Source: Silene conica
Lineage: Eukaryota; Streptophyta; Magnoliopsida; Caryophyllales; Caryophyllaceae
NCBI GenBank assembly: GCA_029255685.2
Contig: CM055315.2
Span: forward strand, 44,745,705-44,809,704
Direction: 5' to 3'
Length of the DNA: 64,000 nt
In this document: one piece after another, positions 1 to 10,434 of the stretch
How positions within the stretch are numbered: position 1 is the stretch's first letter
How the letters are laid out: each line of letters begins with the position of its first letter
The notes under the pieces: generated by a model
Told to the model about the DNA's origin: nothing
Seen by the model: the letters and a program-made list of their open reading frames with translations, nothing else
Databases searched by the model: none
Program-made: the position numbers and the translations under genes

Positions 1-2445
1 GTTAATGGCTTGGCTAATTTTGAGGAATCTTTGACAAACCTCATGTATTACCCAGCCAATCCCAGGAAACTTCGGATCTCTCCCACATTCTTCGGGCTTT
101 GCCACCTGGTTACAGCTTCAATCTTACTAGGGTCCACTGACACCCCTTCCTTGGAAATTACATGACCCAAGAAGGAAACCTTCTCCAACCAGAATTCACA
201 CTTACTCAGTTTTGCATATAACCCATTCTCCTCTAGAGTCTTCAACACGGTTCTCAGATGGTCTTCATGCTCTTCCTTATTTTTAGAATACACTAGGATG
301 TCGTCGATAAACACTACCACGAACTTATCCAGGTACGGACTGGATACCCGGTTCATCAAATCCATGAACACTGCTGGTGCATTAGTCAACCCGAACGGCA
401 TGACCACAAATTCGTAGTGGCCATACCTCGTTCTAAAAGCGGTCTTGGGAATATCCTCATCTTTAATCCTCAATTGGTGATAACCGATTGCAAATCAATT
501 TTTGAGAAAACTCCGGCCCCACTCAACTGGTCGAATAAATCATCAATTCTAGGCAAGGGGTAGTGGTTCTTTATAGTCACGTTGTTCAGCTCTCGGTAGT
601 CAACGCAAAGTCTCAAACTTCCGTCCTTCTTCTTTACAAATAGTACGGGCACTACCAAGGGCGACACACTTGGCCGGATGAATCCCTTCTCAGCCAATTC
701 ATCCAGCTGCTTTTTCAATTCTTCTATCTCCTTTGGTCCCATACGGTAAGGTGATTTTGATATAGGTCCAGCACCAGGTTTGAGATCGATAGAGAAATCG
801 ACCTCCCTCCTAGGTGGTAATCCTGTCACATCGTCCTGGAACACTCCCTCAAACTCCCTCACTACTGGTATCCCGCTAACCACCGAAGTCTCCGCCTCAC
901 AGTTCCACGTTTGGCATAAGATTAAACTACCCCCTTTCCGCAAGCTCGACTTAAGCGTATTAACTGATATGAACTTGACCTTAGGTTTAACCACAAATCC
1001 CCTATAGGTCACCCTTACTCCCTTAGGTCCCCTCAGAGAAATTTTCTTTTGGTAATAGTCAATGAAAGCTCGGTATTTCCCCAGCCAATCCATTCCCAGA
1101 ATTACTTCAAAGTCCCCCAAAGGAAACTCGATAAGGTCACTATGGAAAACCACTTCCCCAATTTTGATAGGCACACTCCGAAAGACTGTACAAAAGTAGG
1201 TTTAAGATTCACAAGAAAGGTACCAGTCACGACATAGGCGTCATCCTTGGCATCCTGCTTCTCCATGGCAAAGAGTTTGCCACTAGTCTTCACGCCACTC
1301 TGGCTAGTAGTGGCTGCTCCTGACTGCTGGTTGCCCTCTACTGCGGCCTTCTGGTTACTACCACTCCCGTTGTACTGGTTATGATGGGAACAGTTTTGAT
1401 AATTGTTATAACTCCTCTGGTAGTTGCTGTTAGTACCAGATCTCGAATTTCCCCCATAGCCTGACATAGGAGTGCGGTAGCCCCCATTCCCTGATGTATT
1501 CATGCGGGATCCACTGTACCCCGGAGTTGGTGTACGGTAACCTCCAGATTGATATCCTCCCGAAGATCGACACATGGCCTGCTTATGTCCCGTCTTTCCA
1601 CACCCATAACATATTATTCCCACAGAGCTGGTTCCCGAACCCCCACTCTTGTAGTTACCACCACTCTGGTTCTTTGCACTTGCTGAGGTATTGTGGTTGA
1701 AGTAACCACTGTACCTGTTGGAATTCTGCTTTTTCGTCCCTGAGTTTTCACCCGAGGCCTCCGTCTTCCTCTTATGACTTCTAGTCTTTTTCTCCTCTTT
1801 TATCATATCCGCGAGTCTCTCAACCGCCCCAGCCCTCAAATAGATATCACGAACTGTAGTTGGTGGTGCAGCAATGAGCCTCTTCTTGACAGCAATGGTT
1901 AGCCCCCTTTCGAACTTCATGGCAAGCATTGCCTCATCCATCCCCATTTCTCCCACATGGCCTAGCAGCTGGAGGAACTTCCTGTAGTAGACCTCAACCG
2001 TCATCTCATCAGTCATACGAAAAAGTTCAAATTCTTCTCTTAGCTTGCTCTTTTGGAATTCAGGTAGAAAAACTTCGAACAATATCCTCTTGAATGCGAC
2101 CCATTCCACGTGATTGATCTCATCCTCGATAACAGCTTCTCGAATCTCTCCCTTATTTCCAGTCCACCAATCACCAGCCATCCCCCTCAAATAGTGTGCA
2201 GCTTGATCTACCCTCAGCTCCTCCAGGCAGTCTATCAGTTCGAACAAGTTGCTAAATTCCTCACACCATTCTCCGAGTAAGTGAGGCTCACCCTCCCCGG
2301 TGAATTGTGTAGGGTTGTGTCTTGCGATTATGGTGCTCATCTTTGCTGAGTCCATGCGTTTGGCTTTGAAGGCCTCATTCTCAGCTATCAGTCGGTCTAA
2401 CTCTTCTTGGGTGATGTTAGCTACGTTATTTCTTCTTGGAGGCAT
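1..2445 (-). pseudogene. Gypsy-1 gag-pol pseudogene (gag, damaged protease, reverse transcriptase N-terminal part)
   Basis: Gag starts at the ATG at 2443-2445 (MPPRRNN), the same start as in the related Gypsy-2. It carries a CCHC zinc knuckle (C-x2-C-x4-H-x4-C, about 1570-1610). Lesions seen against Gypsy-2: near 1195 about 125-130 nt are missing, removing the protease DSG active site and shifting frame; near 486 one base is lost just after KIDL in the reverse transcriptase; at 48-50 an in-frame TAA replaces a tyrosine codon after LGLAG. The RT catalytic FIDD motif is still present (about 300-315). Residues normally W-G-A before the RT motif PVLF read L-V-V. The element can no longer make its own polyprotein. 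RNase H, integrase and chromodomain lie beyond base 1. Confidence 0.92.
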
Positions 2446-2990
2446 TCTAAGACATACAAGAAAAAGATGAGTCCCGATCTTAAGTATGGGCACCCATTCG
2501 TATTAAGGTCATCACCTTTAACATCAGGTTACTTATGCAACTAATATATATTAACAACGATTCCGACACATGGCTCAGGGGTCACATAACCGCATATCAT
2601 TAGGCATGGCATAACTATTAATGTAATACCAACCATCACATATATCCACGTTATCATGTACTGGATCTAAAACGACCATATAGTTCTTATATGCATACTC
2701 TTTCTTTCATATTCATGCCATACATATAACAGAAGGATTCCCGTAGCCCCTTTTTATGCTTTACCACAAATTACCATCACATCCTATTCTACCCTTTTTG
2801 CTCGTATTCTCTCAAGGTACCCGGTAAAACTGAGAGGGCCTATGGTTGAGTGTGAGGGGGCCCCAAACTCATACTTCCCCTTTAGTGTGCTCCTAACAGT
2901 TCTATCCCGGGGTTCATTTTATTTAGACTCTTCCTACATTCATTGGGTTCATTAGGTTAGGCCTGAGGATCGTTCGCTCTGATACCACTT
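2446..2990 (-). other. Gypsy-1 untranslated leader
   Basis: About 545 bp between the gag start and the 5' LTR. I see no gene in it. It resembles the Gypsy-2 leader (14551-15094), including shared blocks such as 'ggctcagggrtcacataacc' and 'ctcatacttcccctttagtg', so this is inherited element sequence, not captured host DNA. Confidence 0.8.
2976..2987 (-). promoter_or_regulatory. Gypsy-1 primer-binding site (initiator tRNA-Met)
   Basis: On the minus strand this reads TGGTATCAGAGC, the standard plant complement to the 3' end of initiator tRNA-Met. It starts 3 nt from the LTR edge at 2991 and fixes both the LTR boundary and the minus orientation. Confidence 0.92.
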
Positions 2991-3466
2991 TGTAACACCC
3001 CCATTTTTTTAGAGGCCTTATCTAGGACTCCCCAAATAATCAAGGGTGTTACCATCTCGGATAACCGAGGTAGTAGATAACAAATCGAAGAAACACAGTA
3101 CTTTATTAAGTAGTTTAAATGTTACACTAGAAGTCTCAAAGTATTACAACTGAACTGTCTTGCAAAATAAACAACTGTCTATGCTAGGTGAAAGACTAGA
3201 CATCGTGAGATAACACTATATAGGTCTGGTCCGTAGTCTCTCTTCCCTTCCGGCTCCAAAAGTCTAAGACCTGTCATTCTGCTCCCCAATAAATTGGATC
3301 AACACAGACACATACAACAACAAACAGGGTCAACACGAGGTTGAGTAGGTAATATAATCGCAACATGAAATACACAATAAACTGTTCCTCCAACTCCTCC
3401 ATCATGTCACCACCACAACTCCACCACACCACACCACACCTCTCATGGCCATATCATAAGTCCCTT
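2991..3466 (-). repeat. Gypsy-1 5' LTR, inner part (interrupted at 3466)
   Basis: This part starts with TGTAACACCC next to the primer-binding site. It is broken after the trinucleotide CTT (3464-3466), which is repeated at 27337-27339 on the far side of the CACTA element. The remainder of the LTR is at 27337-27997. Confidence 0.9.
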
Positions 3467-3668
3467 CACTACTACAAATCTAGGATAAGAGGACGCCTCT
3501 TAGAGGACGGTTGGGGAGGAGACCGTCCTCTATCAAGCAAATAAGACTGGCGCCATTAGTGATATTATAAATAGGACGGTTAACAAAAAAAGCGTCCTCT
3601 TTATAAACGTAATGAAGACGGTTGGTCAATTAAACCGTCCTCTTATTTAAAAAGAAGACGGTTGTGTA
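3467..3668. repeat. CACTA left terminus: inverted repeat and subterminal array
   Basis: The 12-bp terminal inverted repeat is followed by alternating GRGGACGG/GAAGACGG and CCGTCCTC words (for example 3614-3621 and 3635-3642). Adjacent inverted words form hairpins with A-T-rich loops. The array is interrupted at 3668 in a hairpin loop by the Copia insertion and continues at 22408. Confidence 0.88.
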
Positions 3669-4985
3669 TGTTGGAGGAAGTGTCCTCGACAATAGTGTGT
3701 TGACGTAATTAAAACTCATTTGAATGAAACACAACTGGGAGTGTTACTCTTTTAAAGTCGACTGATCAACATTTACCGGTAATGATTGGCTGTCTAGAGT
3801 TTGACATTATCGTCATATGATGGTGGTGATCAGTTGATCCCTTAAGGTCATATCTTTAGGGAATTCCGTCTCAATGGAATAATTAATTAATATTGTATTG
3901 GATGCGAATTAATTAATAACTAGAAGTTTTGGAAATAATTTTATATGACGAATATTTTTATAATGGAATTATAATAATAAAAGTCAAAGTAATAAAATCG
4001 TTTTATTACTCGGTTTTATTTATTCGTTTGGGAAACGATTAAATTGAGAATGAACACGGTTGATCATAAATTTACAAAGAGTTGTAATTAAATTATGATA
4101 TTACATTTTTATACAATAATAATTTCGAATTATTAGTATAATTATTTAAATGTAATAAATTTGTAAATTATGAATTCTAATAGTTAAAATTGCATAATTA
4201 ACAAATTGGGTCATATGTTGTAAGACATGTGTGACATGTTACAAATTAACACAATTGACAAAGATAAAATGGAGTCCATTTTATCACTAGTTAAACCGTG
4301 TAAGTGTGTATGTGTAGCATCATAGTGTATAAAATAACGCACTACTCATGCATTAGCTTACAAGCCTAAGGTTTAGGTGTGTAAGAGTGTAAGAGTGTGT
4401 AAGGCATCTTATGAGCTTTTGTGTAAGATGTAAGAGGCCATGCATTGGCTTTGGGTGGCTTGTTTGGCCGGCCAAATAGATGAGCAAGCAAGCTCACTAT
4501 TTCTCTATATATACTACACTACATACATACACTACATACACTAGTAGTTGTTGTTGTTTTAGCCAACATATTGATGCTTCATCAAATACTACAACACCCA
4601 TTCTCATCTCAACTTAGTAAAATAAGTTTTCTAAGAAAATAATTATTTCCTATACTAATAATATTAAGAGTAATATTATTAATATTTCTAGTATACTAAT
4701 ACTAATTTTCTAGTAACAAAATTAGTAATAGTTTGAGATCGGGTCCTTGATACGCACCTTTAGGAGACGATTTTTGTTAGATCGTTTAAGGGTAATTTCG
4801 GTGGCTTGAAGACTCAAATAATAGGTGATTATTGAGTATAAACCTTCTAAAACCAATGTAAGGACCATTACATCTTATGATATCATCATGCATGCATAAG
4901 ATCTATTTAAGTTTTATGACCTAAACTTAAAGAAACAAAACTCACATTAGATTTGAGTATAAAATCAGGAACTTAGTTTCCAACA
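3669..4985 (+). repeat. Copia 5' LTR (1317 bp)
   Basis: TG...CA termini. It is A/T-rich and contains a TATA-like CTATATATAC at about 4504-4513. It matches the right LTR over its full length, differing by one substitution (C at the position where the right LTR has T in 'aataaygcac') and one extra CATA. Confidence 0.95.
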
Positions 4986-4987
4986 AT

Positions 4988-4999
4988 TGGTATCAGAGC
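4988..4999 (+). promoter_or_regulatory. Copia primer-binding site (initiator tRNA-Met)
   Basis: TGGTATCAGAGC lies 2 nt after the LTR end and matches the complement of initiator tRNA-Met. It confirms plus-strand orientation. Confidence 0.92.
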
Positions 5000-7590
5000 A
5001 TTACGGTTGTTGCATGCATGATCGGATTCATGTTTTATGTTAAAATCGGTTTAACATACACATTTCGAAAATTTCGAAATTATTGTGTTTATTATGATAA
5101 ATCACAAAATAATTTTGCATGTTAAAGTTTTTGTTTCTAAAATGGTTTTAGGACATAAAAATAATTTTATGGATTTTTATTGTTCATTTTTATATTTATT
5201 TGTATATTTTGTAGTTTAAATCGGTTTTAAACAACAATTAATGGGAAAAATAGCTAAAAATAGTTTCTGGCCGAGATTTTTTTATATGTTCTCACATGCA
5301 TATTTAATATATTTTATATGATTTTTCGTAAGAAATGGAGTTAATATGCATGGATTATGAATTTTGTGAGATAAATAGTCATAATATGAGTAAAAATGGG
5401 TATATAAGGTTATATTTCGAATTTAACCTTAAAAATTTTATGAGAAGTCACATGCAATATGTATAATACCTGTATAAATTTTCGGATTTATTGGACTTAT
5501 TTTGCATGATTAATGATTTTTATAGTAAAAATCGTATTAATAGTGACTTAAATTCGACTTTAATAGTTATAGTTGGAATTTTGCCATAAAAACTTTACAC
5601 AATGTCACATGCAATATTTACAGTATGTATGTGAGTTTTGGGAATTTATTCTCAAGTGATCCATGATTTATGATTTTAATGGTTAAAATCGGATAAATAG
5701 TGACTTATTGTGTTAAAAATAGTTAATCTTAATATTATGGCATGAAATTTTACCCATAGGTGTCTTATATGATAGGAACATCAGATCCATAAGATGGATA
5801 TCAAAAAGTTTCTGTTTTTATGATTATTAATTTTAATGAGTTAATTAGCTAATAATCATGATTTATGAGTCGAAAATAAAATTTACGTATATGGTCTGTA
5901 ACTTTTGGTCATTTTCAGATTCTAATATGTATTTTAGGATGACTAAAAATTTATAGCAATTTATTGCAAGTTTTTATAATTTAAATCGGATTTTTAACCA
6001 TAAAAACGACTTTTATAGGATTTATTTAAGAAATAAACCATAAATATTTGCAAAAGACCATTTTTATAATTTCTGAAATTTTAGAAAATTTACAGAAAGT
6101 TTAAATTTGTTAAATTTTAAATTTCGTATTTTATTGACTCATTTGGCCATATTTTGTTTGTTTTTCCCGAAAATACAAGTAATTTATGAACAATAATGCA
6201 AAATCAAGTTAGATCATGATCAAATATTAGTAGAGACTAAACATTGATTCCTAAAGTAAGTTAGGATGATTAACTTGGACATAAATGAGATTTATGTAAT
6301 TTTGGATGATTTTAATAGTTAAAATCGCGCATATCCGTAAAAACCGTAAACAAATATGAGATATTTGCTCCCATAAGGCGATTTGGAATTAAAAATTGAG
6401 CATGTGCATACATATTTTATTTACTGCAATTTATTTAATATGAATGTCATATTTTGAATGTTATTTATATAATTTGGAATTATGTAATTTTCTTAGTATG
6501 GCCTTAGTTTTAATCAATATTACCCGTAATGAAAGGGAATATTGATTCGGTTGTAATTTATGTGATCTCGTATCACGGGTTTGTAATTTAATTTTTCAGT
6601 TTTACAATAGAATAGTTGTATTATTTTATTGTAATTCCGGAGATCCAAAAAGACGGTGCCATACGGAAAGGAGTTCCGACAAGACGGTGTTTTCTTGGAT
6701 GGCGTACCAATGATGTTCAAGGGACCATGGAGTTGGTTTCCGAATTTGTAATAGTTAATTAGTTTTTACTATTACTAGGAAGGCCATACTAGGATTTTAT
6801 TACTTTATTGCTTTTATTTTTGCATTTTAATATGTTTGCATGCATAGCCAAATCGCCATAAACATGCATATTAGTTTAGATCGTTATAAACGACCGTGTC
6901 AATTATAATTATCGAGTTCACCGATTTAATTCGCTTAAAGGAGATAGATAATAAATTGACAAGACCTCTATATTAAACAAAAACAATTGAGAATTAGCCT
7001 TACCAAATAGTAGAACCCATGAGCTTCTATTTCGTGGGGTGGTGCTAGTCCAGTGGGCAGTACGAACCTCATTACGTAGGATAAGTGGGGCAATGGGGTG
7101 GATTCAGTCCAGTGGGCGGATCGCATCTCGATGCAATTGAAATTTGGTTTGTACTCAACGGAAGTGTAGAGGACCAGTGGTCAATGTGTTCTGGGCTAAG
7201 ATGAATAAATAATGATTTGTCATCAACCAAGAGTTCTATGGTAGAACCGGTTTATTTTAACCCACCAAACCATATTGTTGGGTCGGAGTTCCAGTGGTTC
7301 ACGATTTCGGTGGTATGGGTTTGGGTCTTGGAATCATTTATAAAATTGGATAGAGGTCACTTTATAGATGCTTTAACTTGTTAAAATATTTACAAGTTGA
7401 ATCAAAATGATGAATGTTTGTTTTTCCTTAATTTGTTGTTTTATAATTGTTCATTTTTTACTCCTATATAATATCATTCGATTGTAATCAATATCTCCGC
7501 TAAACATCTTATACTATGTCGACAAATAGAATCTTTTTCTCCTCACTTAAAACCGTGTATTTGGTTATGAACAAGGTCCATAGGAATTAT
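5000..7590 (+). other. Copia interior, left part: A/T-rich, no gene recognised
   Basis: About 2.6 kb where gag would be expected. Stops are frequent in all frames and no zinc knuckle, protease or integrase motif is visible. The stretch 7010-7330 is less A/T-rich and contains repeated 'ccagtgg' words (for example 'gtccagtgggcagtacg', 'gtccagtgggcgg'). I cannot assign a function. It ends where Gypsy-2 inserted (duplication ATTAT at 7586-7590). Confidence 0.7.
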
Positions 7591-7982
7591 TGTAACACCC
7601 CCATTTATTTAAGGGCCTGAACTAGGACTCCTCAGATAAATAAAGGTGTTACCATCTCGGTTTCCCGAGGCAGTAGACACAAAGGAAGATAAACAGTACT
7701 TTATATTCAATGTAAACTCAAAACATGTTCTTACAAAACCAAATAGAAAACTGTTCTGACAAAAGTAAAAGTACAACTCATGAACTCCTATCAAGTGGTC
7801 TAGACTCTAACAGGTCCGGGTCCATGCTTCTCCCTTCTCAGATGCTCCCATTGTCTTATACCTGTCAGTCTGCTCCCCAATAATTGGTTCATCACAGGTG
7901 ATCACGAATACACAGGGTCAACCACGAGGTTGAGTAGAGTAAAACTGTAAACAAACCATATTACTAAAAATAGAAAGTCGAT

Positions 7983-8121
7983 CATCTCCACTCCGAATCA
8001 CAAGACCCAATATCTCCGCACCAATCACAAGACCCATTATCTCCACACCAATCACAAGACCCATTATCTCCACACCAATCACAAGACCCATTATCTCCGC
8101 ACCAATCACAAGACCCATCAT
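7983..8121 (-). repeat. 27-bp minisatellite in Gypsy-2 3' LTR
   Basis: About five units built on 'ccaatcacaagacccatt' preceded by 'atctccrca'. The same array is at 15487-15625 in the other LTR. Degenerate copies flank the right edge of the CACTA insertion at 27337-27379 in the Gypsy-1 LTR. Confidence 0.9.
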
Positions 8122-8668
8122 CTCATCGCCTCATCGTTAACACAGTATTATATGAACGCACAATATAAAGATCACATGGTAATATATAACAACATGTTTG
8201 ATATCAATTATGAACGGTTTACACATCATCAAACATTAGTAGTTTTCTCTACCTCAAACTGCAGAAGAAAAGGCAAAATGCACAACTGTTCTCAAAAGTG
8301 CTCCACACGAAAACTTCCACCTAAAAGTATATTATTTAATTAATAAACTCCCTAATTCTCGTAAAACATGTACACAATCCAATTATAGAAACTTCCTATA
8401 TTTAGACAGTTCCCAACAACCGAGTTACCCAAAATAGTAACTTCCAAATATAGTAGCTTCTAAAAGAAAACAACTCCTAAGACATAAACAAACACTTGGG
8501 TTTGAAATTCAAATTTAAATCCTTACCATAAATAAAATACTATACCTTAAATACTAATTATACTTGCCATAAATAAAATATTTTCTCATAAAAACAAATA
8601 TTCCAAAGCCAAATAAAATAGTAATTATAATATTAATAATAATAAAAACAATAATAACAATAAAGATA

Positions 8669-8737
<69 letters not shown>
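8669..8737. repeat. (AAT)n microsatellite in Gypsy-2 3' LTR
   Basis: An uninterrupted AAT/TAA run. The partner run in the 5' LTR (about 16167-16231) is two units shorter and has one A-to-C change, accounting for the 6-bp length difference between the LTRs. Confidence 0.9.
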
Positions 8738-8738
<1 letters not shown>

Positions 8739-9776
8739 AAAACCATGAAACAACCTAGGAAACCCGACAGCCCCCTACCATCACGAAACAGCCGCCTCTC
8801 TAGCCGCCAAACACCCCTTCGAACACTAGCAGGCCAGCCCCCACGACACCACCGACAACACACTGCCCCCCTGGCACCACCAGAGCCTTCGACGACCGCC
8901 GGCGAGTCAGACTTTAACCCCCAAAACCAGGTCTGACTCCCGCCTGTACCTCTGGCAATGAAATTACAACCCCCATCGACGCAGACCACCACCAACGACA
9001 ACCACTGGAACCGCCACCCCGACACTCCCTGACGCACGTATGAGACACCACGGTGGTACCACCGCATCGACCTCCCCCGAGTCAACGGTGATACCACCCC
9101 CAACCTCCTTCCCTGAACACATAACACAACCAACACCAGAACTCCTCACGACCAGTGGTGACAACCACCCCTCCTATTCCGACACCGACCCACTATAACC
9201 ACCACGACCACCACCCTGACGTCCCTTAACCACCCCACGACACATAACAACACCACCCAGACCATCACCACCACACACGACCCTTCCACAGACTCGACAA
9301 AACATACAAACATGAACATAGAAACTAATGTCAGCCGTGTTATTTGTGCTTACCTGACTTCAGATCCAAATTCTGGGAAAACGTGACGGTGGTTATGGCC
9401 GTGAGCACACTCCTCCTCTTCTGTGTGATGGCGGCAGAGAGTTTAGGATGTCAAAAGTGTATAGACTAGGTCAGAGGTGAGGTCTTTTTCAGTCTCAAAT
9501 AGGCGGCATGAAGAGGGTTTAAACGAGATATCAGATTTTAGGACTGATGTAGGGTTTCGTTTAGGGTTTACTCGGTGTATGGGCTGTTTGTATTGCACGG
9601 ATAACGAAGCCCAAACTCGTAACAAAAGGTCTCGTGCTCGAGCCCCAACTAGAGCATACAATACAATTAAACCATATAAACATATATATACTTATTAAGT
9701 AATTACCCATCGTAAAGAAATCATCTTATCGACACAAAACGAGATCAATATCGTAACTAAAATTCGAGGTATTACA

Positions 9777-9789
9777 GTCTTCCCTCCTT
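9777..9789 (-). promoter_or_regulatory. Gypsy-2 polypurine tract
   Basis: On the minus strand AAGGAGGGAAGAC directly abuts the 3' LTR start. Such a tract primes plus-strand DNA synthesis. A second, similar run lies 120-130 bp away (about 9904-9916, minus strand AAGGGGGGTGGAA). Confidence 0.85.
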
Positions 9790-9794
9790 AAATT

Positions 9795-9813
9795 GAACTT
9801 CGTCCCGAAGTTC
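9795..9813 (-). other. Hairpin next to the Gypsy-2 polypurine tract
   Basis: GAACTTCG and CGAAGTTC form a perfect 8-bp stem around a 3-nt loop. The hairpin sits immediately upstream (in element sense) of the polypurine tract. Confidence 0.75.
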
Positions 9814-9922
9814 ACCCCCACTTAGGTGACAAAACAAAACCAACTCAACGAACTTGGAAATTAAAACATCACAAAAAGTTTACTTAAATCGCAGAATGTT
9901 ACATTCCACCCCCCTTAAATAA

Positions 9923-9942
9923 AAGTTACGTCCGCGTAACTT
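9923..9942 (-). other. Second hairpin in the Gypsy-2 3' untranslated region
   Basis: AAGTTACG and CGTAACTT form an 8-bp stem around TCCG. It is followed in element sense by a purine run and then TGTAA, the same order as the hairpin at 9795-9813 plus the polypurine tract and LTR start. Confidence 0.75.
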
Positions 9943-9945
9943 ACC

Positions 9946-10431
9946 TCAATCAAACAAATGTGGATAACGCTCCCGCATAGATGCCTCAGGCTCCCATGTA
10001 GCCTCTTCCTGATTATGATTTGACCACAGGACTTTCACCAAGTATGTCTCCCCATTGCGAGTCTTCCGTACCTTCCTGTCCAAAATCTCTTTCGGAGTCT
10101 CAATGTATGTCAACTGCTCATCTACCTCAATCACCTCATGCTGAAGCACATGTGAGGGATCACTCACGTACTTCCTCAACTGAGACACATGAAACACATT
10201 ATGGACCTTGGATAGGGTTGGAGGTAAAGCTAATCGATATGCCACCTCTCCAACTCTGTCCAAGATCTCAAATGGCCCAATGAATTTCTGACTCAGCTTA
10301 CCACGCTTGCCGAATCTCATCACACCTTTCATCGGAGAGACTTTCAGTAGTACTTTCTCTCCGGCCTCAAATGAAATATCACTCCTCTTCAGATCAGCAT
10401 AGCTCTTCTGTCGATCCTGAGCGGCCCTCAT
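9946..10431 (-). CDS. Gypsy-2 pol C-terminal segment with chromodomain (after an in-frame TAG)
   Basis: This segment is in the same frame as the main polyprotein, from which it is separated only by TAG (10435-10437) and one further codon. It first encodes the post-integrase region (DRQKSYAD, then KFIGPFEI and NVFHVSQLRKYV, typical of the Ty3/Gypsy integrase C-terminus). It then encodes a chromodomain with the aromatic/acidic pattern VLWSNHNQEEATWEPE near its end. An ATG lies right after the stop, but independent translation is unlikely. It should be read as the tail of the polyprotein. Confidence 0.9.
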   Translation of the reverse strand: MRAAQDRQKSYADLKRSDISFEAGEKVLLKVSPMKGVMRFGKRGKLSQKFIGPFEILDRVGEVAYRLALPPTLSKVHNVFHVSQLRKYVSDPSHVLQHEVIEVDEQLTYIETPKEILDRKVRKTRNGETYLVKVLWSNHNQEEATWEPEASMRERYPHLFD

Positions 10432-10434
10432 CCT

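Larger units (their letters stand above)
7591..9776 (-). repeat. Gypsy-2 3' LTR (2186 bp)
   Basis: TGTAAC...ATTACA termini. It contains a 27-bp minisatellite (7983-8121), an (AAT)n run (about 8669-8737) and a GC-richer block (8750-9300). Apparent long frames here are low-complexity readings of the AAT run (poly-tyrosine) and are not genes. Confidence 0.95.

Noticed and set aside
8633..9136. Long frame with a poly-tyrosine run on the minus strand (and its copy at 16137-16634)
   Set aside because: It is the translation of the (AAT)n microsatellite and adjoining LTR sequence, present identically in both Gypsy-2 LTRs; no protein family features.
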